DNA from: Paenibacillus sp. JZ16
Lineage (GTDB): Bacteria > Bacillota > Bacilli > Paenibacillales > Paenibacillaceae
Length of the DNA: 64,000 bases
NCBI RefSeq assembly: GCF_015326965.1
Contig: NZ_CP017659.1
Coordinates: 248,001-312,000 of the forward strand
Reading direction: 5' to 3'
Shown here: piece by piece, positions 37,572-46,400 of the stretch
Layout: each line of letters starts with the position of its first letter
Position numbering within the stretch: position 1 is the stretch's first letter
The notes under the pieces: model-generated
Told to the model about the DNA's origin: nothing
The model's database searches: none
Seen by the model: only the letters and a program-made list of their open reading frames with translations
Translations under genes and position numbers: made by a program

Positions 37572-37857
37572 CGATGAACACGCTCCTCTATGGATTTTAT
37601 ATCTATGTTATCGAATTGGAGATTCCAATAAAAACATCTCCGATGTTTAAATCGAGTCATTCTTTGCCTTTTTTGCCGGATTTGAAAAAAAACAGCTTCT
37701 TAGACTTGTTTTCTAGAGGGAAAGTAAACAGAGAAACAGAGCATAAAATGCAAAAAACGCGATTGATTCAGCATCAAATCCGGAATTTTTATCGTTTATG
37801 TTTCTTTATAATGAGGCTTGAGATTAAATCTTCCAAGGATATTGAGGTGAGGCGGTA

Positions 37858-38970
37858 TTGAAGCAAGAGAACAATTGGTCCGTCCGGACGGCGGAAACCA
37901 TTCTCCGTCAAGCGGACAGCGAGGGACTTCACCCGGAAATTGCCCGCCGGTGGGCGTATGTTCCCGGGATGATGCTCATGGCGGTCGCCCGCACAGGGGA
38001 CTTTTATAACAAGGACGATTATTTTGATTTCATGAAGCGGCATATGGATCTGTTTGTTCAGGCTGATGGGGACATTCGGGGGTACAGAATCGAAGAATAT
38101 AATCTGGACCAGATCAACCAGGGGAATAATTTATTTGCGCTAAGTGCCAGATTTCATGACTCCCGTTATGAAAAGGCTTCCCATACGCTAGCCGCCCAGC
38201 TGATCAGCCAGCCCAGAACGACGGACGGCGGTTTTTGGCACAAAAAAGTATACCCGTTTCAGATGTGGCTGGATGGGCTCTATATGTCATCGCCGTTTCT
38301 GGCCCAGTATGCCAAAACTTATAACCAGCCTGAACTGTTCGACGAGGTAGCTCACCAGCTTCTGCTGGTGGAGCGTAGAACCCGGGATTCCAAGACGGGC
38401 CTGCTCTATCACGGATGGGATGAAGCGAAGGAACAGGTATGGGCCGATCCGGAAAGCGGGCGGTCCCCGCATTTTTGGAGCCGGGCCTTGGGCTGGTATG
38501 CGATGGCGCTAGTGGACAGTCTTGAATTTTTTCCGGTAGATCATCCGAAGCGAGGTACGATGATTGGCATATTCGAACGCCTAAGCCGAGCGCTGGCACG
38601 TTATCAGGAGAAAGAGAGCGGGCTGTGGTTCCAGGTGCTCGATCAGGGCTTCCGGGAAGGCAATTATCTTGAAACCTCCGGCTCCTCCATGTTTATTTAC
38701 GCTTTGGCCAAGGGCGTTCGGCTCCAGTATCTGGAACAGCCTTCAAGACCTGTTGCGGAGCGGGCTTACGAAGGTTTGATCCAGCGGTTTGTTGAGGCTG
38801 GCAAAACCGGCGTGCATCTTCATTCCATATGTCATGGAGCGGGGCTCAGCGATGACCGCAACGGCTCGTATGAATATTACATCAGTGAACAAGTGGTGTC
38901 CGACGCCCAGATTGGCGTAGCGCCTTTCATCCTTGCCAGTCTGGAAATGGAGCGGTTAGCAGATTCGTGA
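37858..38970 (+). CDS. Unsaturated rhamnogalacturonyl hydrolase (GH105, YteR/YesR type)
   Basis: A 370-residue (alpha/alpha)6-barrel enzyme. GH105 enzymes remove the unsaturated uronic acid left at the non-reducing end of lyase products. Motifs include ARRWAYVPGMMLMAVARTGD, FQMWLDGLYMSSPFLAQYAK (active-site Asp) and FWSRALGWYAMALVDSLEFF. It has no signal peptide. It starts at TTG 37858 with GAGGTGAGG upstream. A -10-like TATAAT lies at 37807-37812 without a clear -35, suggesting an activated promoter in the 286-bp divergent region, which otherwise shows no gene. Confidence 0.93.
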   Translation: MKQENNWSVRTAETILRQADSEGLHPEIARRWAYVPGMMLMAVARTGDFYNKDDYFDFMKRHMDLFVQADGDIRGYRIEEYNLDQINQGNNLFALSARFHDSRYEKASHTLAAQLISQPRTTDGGFWHKKVYPFQMWLDGLYMSSPFLAQYAKTYNQPELFDEVAHQLLLVERRTRDSKTGLLYHGWDEAKEQVWADPESGRSPHFWSRALGWYAMALVDSLEFFPVDHPKRGTMIGIFERLSRALARYQEKESGLWFQVLDQGFREGNYLETSGSSMFIYALAKGVRLQYLEQPSRPVAERAYEGLIQRFVEAGKTGVHLHSICHGAGLSDDRNGSYEYYISEQVVSDAQIGVAPFILASLEMERLADS

Positions 38971-38986
38971 TAGGAGGAGGAACTAA

Positions 38987-40573
38987 ATGATGCACTCATC
39001 GTCATCGCTGCAAGCATTACAGAACAAATCATGGTTGTCGGATCAGGGAGACGGGACGTTCGTGAACCCGGTGCTTCATGCGGATTATTCGGATCCGGAT
39101 GTGATCCGGGTCGGGGAAGATTTCTATATGACGGCCTCCAGTTTCGGTCATCTGCCGGGACTGCCGATTCTGCACTCGAAGGATTTGATTAACTGGAGGA
39201 TTATTAATCATGTGCTGCCCCGGATGGAGCTGCCGGGCTATGACGTCCCTCAACATGGGAACGGCGTCTGGGCTCCGGCCCTTCGGTTCCATGACGGCAA
39301 GTACTGGGTGTTCTACGGGGATCCGGATGTCGGCATCATGATGAGCACAGCTGCGGACCCGGCAGGCAGCTGGACGCCTCTGCATCTGGTTCAAGAGGGG
39401 AAAGGCTTGATCGACCCGTGTCCGTTCTGGGACGATGACGGCCAGGCCTACCTGGTTCACGCGTTTGCCAAAAGTAGATGCGGCATCAAGCATCTGTTAA
39501 GAATGTGCCGGATGTCCCCGGACGGAAAGCGCCTCTTGGATGAAGGTCAGATTGTCTTCGACGGGACCGAACGTCATCCGACGATGGAAGGGCCGAAGAT
39601 GTATAAACGAAATGGTTATTACTATATTTTTGCGCCTGCTGGGGGAGTATCAACGGGGTGGCAGACCGTGCTTCGGTCAACCTCGGTCTTTGGCCCTTAT
39701 GAAGACAAAATCGTACTGCATCAAGGCGATAGCCCGATTAACGGCCCGCATCAGGGCGGTTGGGTAGAGCTGGATTCGGGAGAATCCTGGTTTATGCATT
39801 TTCAAGACAAAGGGGCCTACGGAAGAATTGTTCATCTGCAGCCGATATGCTGGGTGGATGATTGGCCGGAAATGGGTGCCGATACGAATGGAGACGGGAT
39901 CGGCGAACCGGTTCTGCGTTATCCGAAGCCAAACGTCGGCGGGGAACACAGGATTGAGGCACCGGACGATTCAGACGAGTTCGAAGACGCTCAGCTTGGC
40001 CTTCAGTGGCAGTGGCAGGCTAATCCGAATCCGGCCTGGTATGCATTCGAGGAGGAAAGCCATTTGCGATTATTCGCCTTCCCGGTGCCGGAGAACCAGC
40101 CTTCGCGCACGATCTACGATGCTCCTCACTTGCTGATGCAGAAATTCCCGGCGGAAGTATTTCATGCGGAAGCCAAACTGGATGGAACGGCGCTAAAGCC
40201 TGGTGAACGGGCGGGCTTGATCGTATTCGGACGAACATTCGCTTATGCGGCCATTCAGATGAAGGCGGACGGCTCCGGCATGGAAATCATCCAGGCCCAA
40301 GGGAACGGCTCGGAGGAGAATGTGGTGTGGTCCGACGGATTGGATGAAGGGAAGGTAACGATTCGGGTGACCGTTCATCCCGGTGCTCAATGCCGCTTCT
40401 ATTTTGCTTCTGCCGATGGTCCTTTCTTGCCGTGCGGAGATAGGGAGTTCGAAGCCGAAAAGGGGCACTGGGTCGGTGCCAAGGTCGGATTGTTCGCGGC
40501 AAGTACGGAAGAACAAGCGGATAGAGGGTATGTGGATATCGACTGGTTTAGGGTTGGAAGAGGAGAGATATAG
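38987..40573 (+). CDS. GH43-family glycoside hydrolase (beta-xylosidase/arabinofuranosidase type)
   Basis: A 528-residue enzyme. The N-terminal five-bladed propeller carries the GH43 triad: Asp in VLHADYSDPDVIRVGEDFYM, Asp in LIDPCPFWDDDGQAYLVHAF, and Glu in HPTMEGPKMYKRNGYYYIFA. The C-terminal 190 residues form the concanavalin-like beta-sandwich common in GH43 xylosidases and arabinofuranosidases. There is no signal peptide. It likely trims arabinose, xylose or galactose side chains from pectic fragments in the cytoplasm. GATAGGAGGAGG lies before the ATG, 16 bp after the GH105 gene. Confidence 0.92.
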   Translation: MMHSSSSLQALQNKSWLSDQGDGTFVNPVLHADYSDPDVIRVGEDFYMTASSFGHLPGLPILHSKDLINWRIINHVLPRMELPGYDVPQHGNGVWAPALRFHDGKYWVFYGDPDVGIMMSTAADPAGSWTPLHLVQEGKGLIDPCPFWDDDGQAYLVHAFAKSRCGIKHLLRMCRMSPDGKRLLDEGQIVFDGTERHPTMEGPKMYKRNGYYYIFAPAGGVSTGWQTVLRSTSVFGPYEDKIVLHQGDSPINGPHQGGWVELDSGESWFMHFQDKGAYGRIVHLQPICWVDDWPEMGADTNGDGIGEPVLRYPKPNVGGEHRIEAPDDSDEFEDAQLGLQWQWQANPNPAWYAFEEESHLRLFAFPVPENQPSRTIYDAPHLLMQKFPAEVFHAEAKLDGTALKPGERAGLIVFGRTFAYAAIQMKADGSGMEIIQAQGNGSEENVVWSDGLDEGKVTIRVTVHPGAQCRFYFASADGPFLPCGDREFEAEKGHWVGAKVGLFAASTEEQADRGYVDIDWFRVGRGEI

Positions 40574-40587
40574 AAAGAGAAAGATTA

Positions 40588-40628
40588 CGGGGCTGCTCCA
40601 AGACGGTAACAACTTTGGAACAGCCCCG
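40588..40628. terminator. Terminator between convergent GH43 and AraC genes
   Basis: An inverted repeat (CGGGGCTG with CAGCCCCG, inner TCCAAG with CTTTGGA) lies between the convergent stop codons. No long T-run is present on either strand. Confidence 0.65.
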
Positions 40629-40631
40629 ATT

Positions 40632-41474
40632 CTATCCATGACGCTTGCGGTACTGAAGAGGCGTGGTCCCCGCGATTTTTTTGAAGGTTTTATTAAAGTG
40701 GGCAATATGCTCAAATCCGGCTTGCTCGGAGATGAATTGTACGGATTCTCTGCTGTTCACGAGCATTTTCTGTGCTTCGCGAATTCGTACCACCTGCAGG
40801 TATTCGCGAAAGTGAAAGCCTGTCAGCTTGGTGAACACTCTGCTGAGATAGGAAGGGCTGATGTAAAACTGCTTGGCGACCTGCTCCAGCGTAAGTCTTT
40901 CATGATAATTGGATTTGATGTATTGGGCAATTTCTGAAATTTTCTGATGCATCGGATGCTCATATTCATGGGTTTGAAATTGAAGCGTGGTCTCGATCCG
41001 ATGAAGGCGGATGAGCAGCTCGTTCATCCATGCGCGAACCAATGAGCTGTAGTGAGTCTGCTCCGTTTGGCATTCTGCGAGCATCGAGAGGAGCAGCCGT
41101 TCGATTTCGGGCTGATGCTTCAGCGGAATGCGAACGAGTCTGGACGTCCCATGATCGAGCAGCTTGGCGACGCCGGCATCGCCTTGTTCGATGAAGCTTC
41201 TGGAGAAGCTGATCAGCACCCGCTCGAAGGTCAGCTTATCGGAGCTTGCCGTTGAGTGGAGATCATGCGGGTTCACGATCATCATGTCCCCTTTTTTGAC
41301 GGTAAACACGTTATCGTCCATGAAGTAGACCCGCTCACCGTTAAGCAAGTAATACAGCTCGAAGTAGGGATGCTCATGCGGACGGGGCATGCTGCTGGAA
41401 CCGTTTCGCGACATGTATTGGATGGAGAAATCATGGTCTCCGATGTGGTACTTGGGCTGCAGCCGGTCATTCAT
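40632..41474 (-). CDS. AraC-family transcriptional regulator (cupin type)
   Basis: A 280-residue regulator with an N-terminal sugar-sensing cupin (HEHPYFELYYLLNGERVYFM) and two C-terminal helix-turn-helix motifs (LTLEQVAKQFYISPSYLSRV; VQFISEQAGFEHIAHFNKTF). It is divergent from the GH28 gene and convergent with GH43, so the GH28 gene is its most likely target. It probably senses a galacturonate-type ligand, which is an inference from context. Confidence 0.9.
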   Translation of the reverse strand: MNDRLQPKYHIGDHDFSIQYMSRNGSSSMPRPHEHPYFELYYLLNGERVYFMDDNVFTVKKGDMMIVNPHDLHSTASSDKLTFERVLISFSRSFIEQGDAGVAKLLDHGTSRLVRIPLKHQPEIERLLLSMLAECQTEQTHYSSLVRAWMNELLIRLHRIETTLQFQTHEYEHPMHQKISEIAQYIKSNYHERLTLEQVAKQFYISPSYLSRVFTKLTGFHFREYLQVVRIREAQKMLVNSRESVQFISEQAGFEHIAHFNKTFKKIAGTTPLQYRKRHG

Positions 41475-41611
41475 TCCTCATTAACTCCTTAGTTCGCATG
41501 GTTGGATTACCACCGATTGTGATCGTAGAAAATTATATATCATGCCTGCAGCCGATCTTCAAGGGCTTTGAACGCAATCGGCAACAATTTTTAAGATGAA
41601 AGAAAGTATGA

Positions 41612-41734
41612 GTTTTCAGAGGAGCAGAAGTTTTTTTAACCCCGGATGGAATAGAGGTCCCGATGGAACGCCATGGCCATGTTATCGAAATGCCTACCGA
41701 ACAAGGCGGAAGGTATATCGTCCTGCCGGTATAA
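41612..41734 (+). pseudogene. Possible remnant of a longer gene (C-terminal tail)
   Basis: An open stretch of 40 codons ends at TAA 41732-41734 and reads like the beta-rich tail of an enzyme (GAEVFLTPDGIEVPMERHGH, then EMPTEQGGRYIVLPV). No start codon with a ribosome binding site precedes it; an in-frame stop lies at 41609-41611. It may be the leftover 3' end of a degraded carbohydrate-enzyme gene. An alternative is a chance open frame inside the GH28 leader. Confidence 0.35.
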
Positions 41735-41769
41735 ATCGAATAAGCAATCTTACAAATACGGAGGTACAC

Positions 41770-43341
41770 ATGATCAAACAAACAGAAGAAGCGATATGTC
41801 CTGACTTGCCAGTGATCCCGGAGTATATCGTAACGATTACGGACTATGGAGCCGTTGGAGACGGCGTATATGACAACACCGAGGCATTTCATCAAGCGAT
41901 TGAAGCCTGCGTTAAGGCCGGTGGTGGGAAGGTGGTCATCCCTCCCGGGATCTGGCACACCGGTCCATTGACCCTGCAGAGCCGGATTGAGCTTCACGCC
42001 TCTGCCGGTGCGCTTGTTGTGTTCAGCAAGCAATTCGAAGCTTATCCGATCCGGATGTCTACTTATGAGGGCCGGCAGATGTTCCGCTGCCAGTCTCCGC
42101 TCGATGGAGAAGGGCTGGAGGATATCGCGATTACCGGCAGCGGCATCTTTGACGGAAGCGGCGAAGCCTGGAGGCCGGTTAAGCAAGGGAAGCTGACCGA
42201 AAGCCAGTGGGATCGTTTAATTCACAACGGTGGTGTCGTGGATGGCGAGGGACTGTGGTGGCCAACGCCGGCTGCCCGGGACGGGAAGGAGAACTTGGCC
42301 CGGATCGAAAAGACAGGCAGCGAGGATCCACATGACTATGCGCCTGTGAGAGACTACCTGAGGCCCAATCTGCTCAGCTTTAGAAAATGCAAGCGGATCC
42401 TGCTCAGCGGCCCGACCTTTCAAAACTCCGCAGCCTGGTGCCTGCATCCTTGGGCATCAGAGCAGATTACCATTCAGAACATTACCGTCCGGAATCCATG
42501 GTATGCCCAGAACGGGGACGGTCTGGACATCGATTCATGCAAATGCGTAATCGTGGAAAACAGCTCGTTTGATGTAGGAGATGATGCGATTTGTCTGAAG
42601 TCCGGTAAAAATGAAGCCGGGCGCCTGCTGGGAAAGCCGAGTGAGCGGATCAGCATCCGGAACTGCACCGTTTATCACGGCCACGGCGGCATCGTGGTCG
42701 GCAGTGAAATGTCCGGAGGCATCAAGGATGTATACGTATCCGATTGCACCTTCATCGGCACCGATATCGGCATTCGTTTTAAAAGCTGCCGCGGTCGCGG
42801 CGGCGTGGTCGAGAACATCTTCATTGAAAGGATCCGGATGCGGGATATCGACGGGGATGCGATCTCCTTCAATTTATATTACGAAGGGAAAGCCGGCTCC
42901 GGCGAGTATCAAACGGAAGTGATGCTGCCCGTTACCGAGGAAACCCCCGTGTTCCGGAATATTGTCATTCAGGATATTGTGTGCAGCGGTGCGCACACTG
43001 CGCTGCTCATCAACGGCTTGCCGGAGATGCCGGTGGAGAACTTGACGGTGAAGAGGTCGGCCATCACAAGTCGGGAAGGCATTGTATGCCGAAATGGAAA
43101 GAACCTCAGCATTCAGGACATCGTCCTTCGTAATCAGGAAAATCAGCTGCTTCTCTTTCACCAAAGCCGAAATGCTCAGGTGGCGAATGTCAGCGGAGAA
43201 GGGGGCTCACAGGATGACCGCCTGCTGGTGGTGACCGGGGAACGGTCCAGGCAAATCGAATGCTCGGGGCTGAAGGCCGATAAGGCTAGGCAGATTATGA
43301 TTTCTTCTGAAGTGGAACCGGAGGAGGTCGTGATCAAGTAG
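41770..43341 (+). CDS. GH28-family polygalacturonase
   Basis: A 523-residue parallel beta-helix enzyme. Polygalacturonase motifs appear in order: Asp-rich NGDGLDIDSC and VGDDAICLKSG, then HGGIVVGSEMSGG and IRFKSCRGRGG (substrate-binding Arg and Lys). The N-terminal ITDYGAVGDGVYDNTEAFHQ is typical of the family. No signal peptide is seen, so it acts inside the cell, probably as an exo-acting galacturonidase on imported fragments. The start at 41770 has ACGGAGGT 7 bp upstream; a longer frame from 41596 lacks support. Confidence 0.92.
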   Translation: MIKQTEEAICPDLPVIPEYIVTITDYGAVGDGVYDNTEAFHQAIEACVKAGGGKVVIPPGIWHTGPLTLQSRIELHASAGALVVFSKQFEAYPIRMSTYEGRQMFRCQSPLDGEGLEDIAITGSGIFDGSGEAWRPVKQGKLTESQWDRLIHNGGVVDGEGLWWPTPAARDGKENLARIEKTGSEDPHDYAPVRDYLRPNLLSFRKCKRILLSGPTFQNSAAWCLHPWASEQITIQNITVRNPWYAQNGDGLDIDSCKCVIVENSSFDVGDDAICLKSGKNEAGRLLGKPSERISIRNCTVYHGHGGIVVGSEMSGGIKDVYVSDCTFIGTDIGIRFKSCRGRGGVVENIFIERIRMRDIDGDAISFNLYYEGKAGSGEYQTEVMLPVTEETPVFRNIVIQDIVCSGAHTALLINGLPEMPVENLTVKRSAITSREGIVCRNGKNLSIQDIVLRNQENQLLLFHQSRNAQVANVSGEGGSQDDRLLVVTGERSRQIECSGLKADKARQIMISSEVEPEEVVIK

Positions 43342-43364
43342 CTTTGCTGTTGGATTCAATAAGG

Positions 43365-43382
43365 CTTAGAAAGGAGGTGATC
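43365..43382 (+). promoter_or_regulatory. Extended Shine-Dalgarno-like sequence without its own gene
   Basis: CTTAGAAAGGAGGTGATC is complementary over its AGAAAGGAGGTGATC part to the 3' end of 16S rRNA in Bacillus-type bacteria. The only start close downstream is a TTG about 12 bp away that opens a 12-codon frame ending on the start codon of the 1862-residue gene. The large gene has its own AAGGAGGT just upstream of TTG 43430. It may act as a ribosome standby or coupling site. Confidence 0.5.
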
Positions 43383-43429
43383 GAATTATAACCGTTGCAA
43401 GCATTTCAAAATGATAAGGAGGTACGCAA

Positions 43430-46400
43430 TTGATAGCAGCAAAATGGTTAAAGCAAATGCTTGTCCTCACCATGCTGTTTACAAGTTTTTCCGGCGGAGC
43501 CGCTTATGCTGAGGAAAGCCCTGAAACCGTAACCTCGTCCAATTCCTCGCGAACGCCGGCATTTCCGGGTGCCGAAGGCGGTGGAAAGTATACGACTGGC
43601 GGCCGGGGCGGCGACGTGTACGAGGTAACGACGCTGGCCGACTCGGGTCCAGGCTCGCTTCGTGATGCGGTCAGTGCTGGAAACCGGACCGTTGTATTTA
43701 AAGTCGGCGGCGTCATCGAGCTGAAATCTCCCCTTAAGATTCTCGGAGACAATCTGACGATTGCCGGCCAAACGGCGCCGGGCGATGGAATTACGGTCAT
43801 CGGGTATCCAACGTCCTTTGATGGAAACAACCTGATCATCCGTTATATGCGATTCCGTCTGGGCGATATGAATGAAACGGAAGCAGACTCTTTTGGCGGA
43901 CGGTATAAGAAAAACATTATCATCGACCACTCCTCGTTCAGCTGGTCCGTCGACGAAGTGCTCAGCCCTTACGGTAACGAAAATGTCACGGTGCAGTGGT
44001 CGATCATAGCAGACGCCATACACATTAGCAAACATGTCAAAGGCAGACACGGCTACGGCGGGATATGGGGCGGCAAGAACACCAGCTTTCATCATAATTT
44101 GATCGCCCACAACTCCAGCCGCAACCCGGCGTTTGACAGCACGGCAGGCAATTCCCATGATTTCCGCAATAACGTTGTTTACAACTGGGGATTCTTTGCT
44201 TCGTACGGAGGCAAAGGCGCGGTTACCAATATGATCAACAATTATTACAAGCCCGGACCTGAAACGGAAGTGGTTCGGTTTATGAATGCGGAGAGCACCG
44301 GGAGCTACTATATTGACGGCAACGTTATGGACGGCAATCCGGAATATACTCAGGATAACTGGTCTGGCGTTCATAAGTATCCGGATTACGTGAAGCTGGA
44401 AACTCCCGCTTCCTTTGCCAATCCACTGCCGACCGAATCCGCCGAAGGGGCTTATGCAGCGGTTATGCAAAGCGCCGGAGCCACCCTGCCGAAACGGGAT
44501 GCCGTCGATGCCAGAATCATCCATGACGTTATTCACCGAACCGGCATGCATATCAACTCTCAGAATGAAGTAGGCGGATATCCGCTAGTAGAGATGGTCA
44601 GATCCACGTTAGAAGATGATGATCATGATGGTATGCCGAATGATTGGGAGATCGCTCGCGGGCTGGACCCGAGAGATCCGAGTGACCGCAATCTGGCAAA
44701 TGAGGAAGGATACACGAATCTGGAGCTGTATTTGAATTCCATGACGGGAAACGGATCAGCTAATCCCTCTGCAGTCATTACCGCTCCGGCAAACAACACG
44801 GTGGTCAAAGCCGGATCGAACGTGACGATTGAAGCGTCCGTGTCCGATAAAGACGGAAGCGTATCGAAGGTCGAGTTTTACCGGAACGGAGAGAAGGTTG
44901 GAGAGGACGACAGCATGCCGTTCCGCTATGAGTGGACGGACGCTGCGGACGGCACCCATTATTGGGCCGCGAAAGCGATCGACGATACGGGAACGATGGC
45001 GTTCTCGACGAGCGTGGTCGTTCATGCGAACACCGAAGGGAGCATCGAGCCTTGGAAGTCGGCCGATATAGGCAGTCCGGGAATACCGGGACACACCCAG
45101 CTTGGTGATGCCCTCGGCGAGATGACCGTCAAGGCAGCAGGCGATATCGGCGGAGCGAAGGACGTCTTTCATTTTGCCTATCAGGAGATCGAGGGGGACG
45201 CTGAAATTGTGGCCCGGGTTGAATACATTACCCCAACGAACGAGGAAGCAGAAGCCGGCATCATGTTCCGCGAGAGCCTGAAGGAGGATGCTCCATTCGT
45301 CTCCCTTGTTGTCCCTTATATTCGTACGGGGAAAAGAGGTGTTACCCTGAGTCGAGCAGAGGAGGGCGGAGAGGTTGCGAGAATTCAGCCGGAGCAGCAA
45401 TTTCAGCTGCCTTATTGGATCAAGCTTGTCCGCAAGGATAACCAATTCACATCAATGATCTCTCAAGATGGAACCAGCTGGACCACGGTCGGAAACGTCC
45501 AAGTCGATTTGCCTAAGCAAGCCTATGTCGGACTCGTGGCGGATGCGGCCAAAGTGAACAATGAGACGTGGAAATACAATACCTCGACATTTACTAACAT
45601 CAATATATCGGCAGATACAGGCAGCGGCCCGAAAACCGTATATTATGTGAACGATGATTTTGAAAACCTTGAAGCTGGCTCCGTACCTGACGGTTATGGC
45701 GTGATCCCGGAGCCTCAGGATGCGGATCATACGGTCACCGTGGAGGAAGTTCCCTTCAATTCTACGGGTAACGATTCAGAAAAGGCGCTAAAGGTATATG
45801 ATAATGCAGTAGGCAGCACAGGGTTTACAATCAGCTTCCCGCAGCAGTTGGGTACGGTAGTCGTCGAGACGGATTTCATGTCACCGGCCATGCCCGGCAC
45901 TTCGGTGCTGCTTCAGATTAAGGATGCAGAAGGTACCAAGACGCCGATTGCTCTTGAGGTGCGCAAGCCGCAGTTACCGATTCAGGAGGATGCGTACGCC
46001 CTGGTTTACAAGAACAAGAATGGGCAAGACGTAAAGTTAACCGACCTTCCGGCCGCTAACCGCTGGTACAATCTGAAGGTCATTGCCAATGCGGCGGCTA
46101 ACACCATGGATATTTACGTAGACAACGCACTGGCAGCCGAGCAAGTTGAGTTTAGAGACGATATGCGGACATTAGGGCTAGGTAGCGCATTGTTCGGCAG
46201 AACGCCCGGAACCGGCAAGGGAACTTATTACTTCGACAACATCAAGGTATACGTGGAACCGGCAGCCGCACCTAAAGGACTACGGGCGATCCCTGGGAAC
46301 GGGAAGGTTCAGCTGGATTGGGATAACGCCCAAGGTGCTTTATCGTATACCGTCAAAAGAAGCACGACAAACGGGGGGCCGTACGAGACCGTGGCATCCG

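Noticed and set aside
41596..41769. Upstream extension of the GH28 gene
   Set aside because: The added residues are unlike any polygalacturonase start, and GGAGGT sits correctly before ATG 41770.
41533..42186. Minus-strand 217-codon frame over the GH28 start
   Set aside because: It covers conserved GH28 coding sequence and the GH28 leader and has no motif of its own.
43394..43410. cre-like sequence TTGCAAGCATTTCA before the large lyase-esterase gene
   Set aside because: It lacks the central CG and fits the consensus poorly at the right half.
43448..44551. Long open frame on the minus strand opposite the pectate lyase domain
   Set aside because: It lies wholly inside a gene with clear domains on the plus strand, has no recognisable motif, and is a codon-bias shadow. 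The same reasoning removes the minus-strand frames at 5023-5775, 8285-8992, 9959-10699, 33523-34224, 34288-35016 and 50889-51716.
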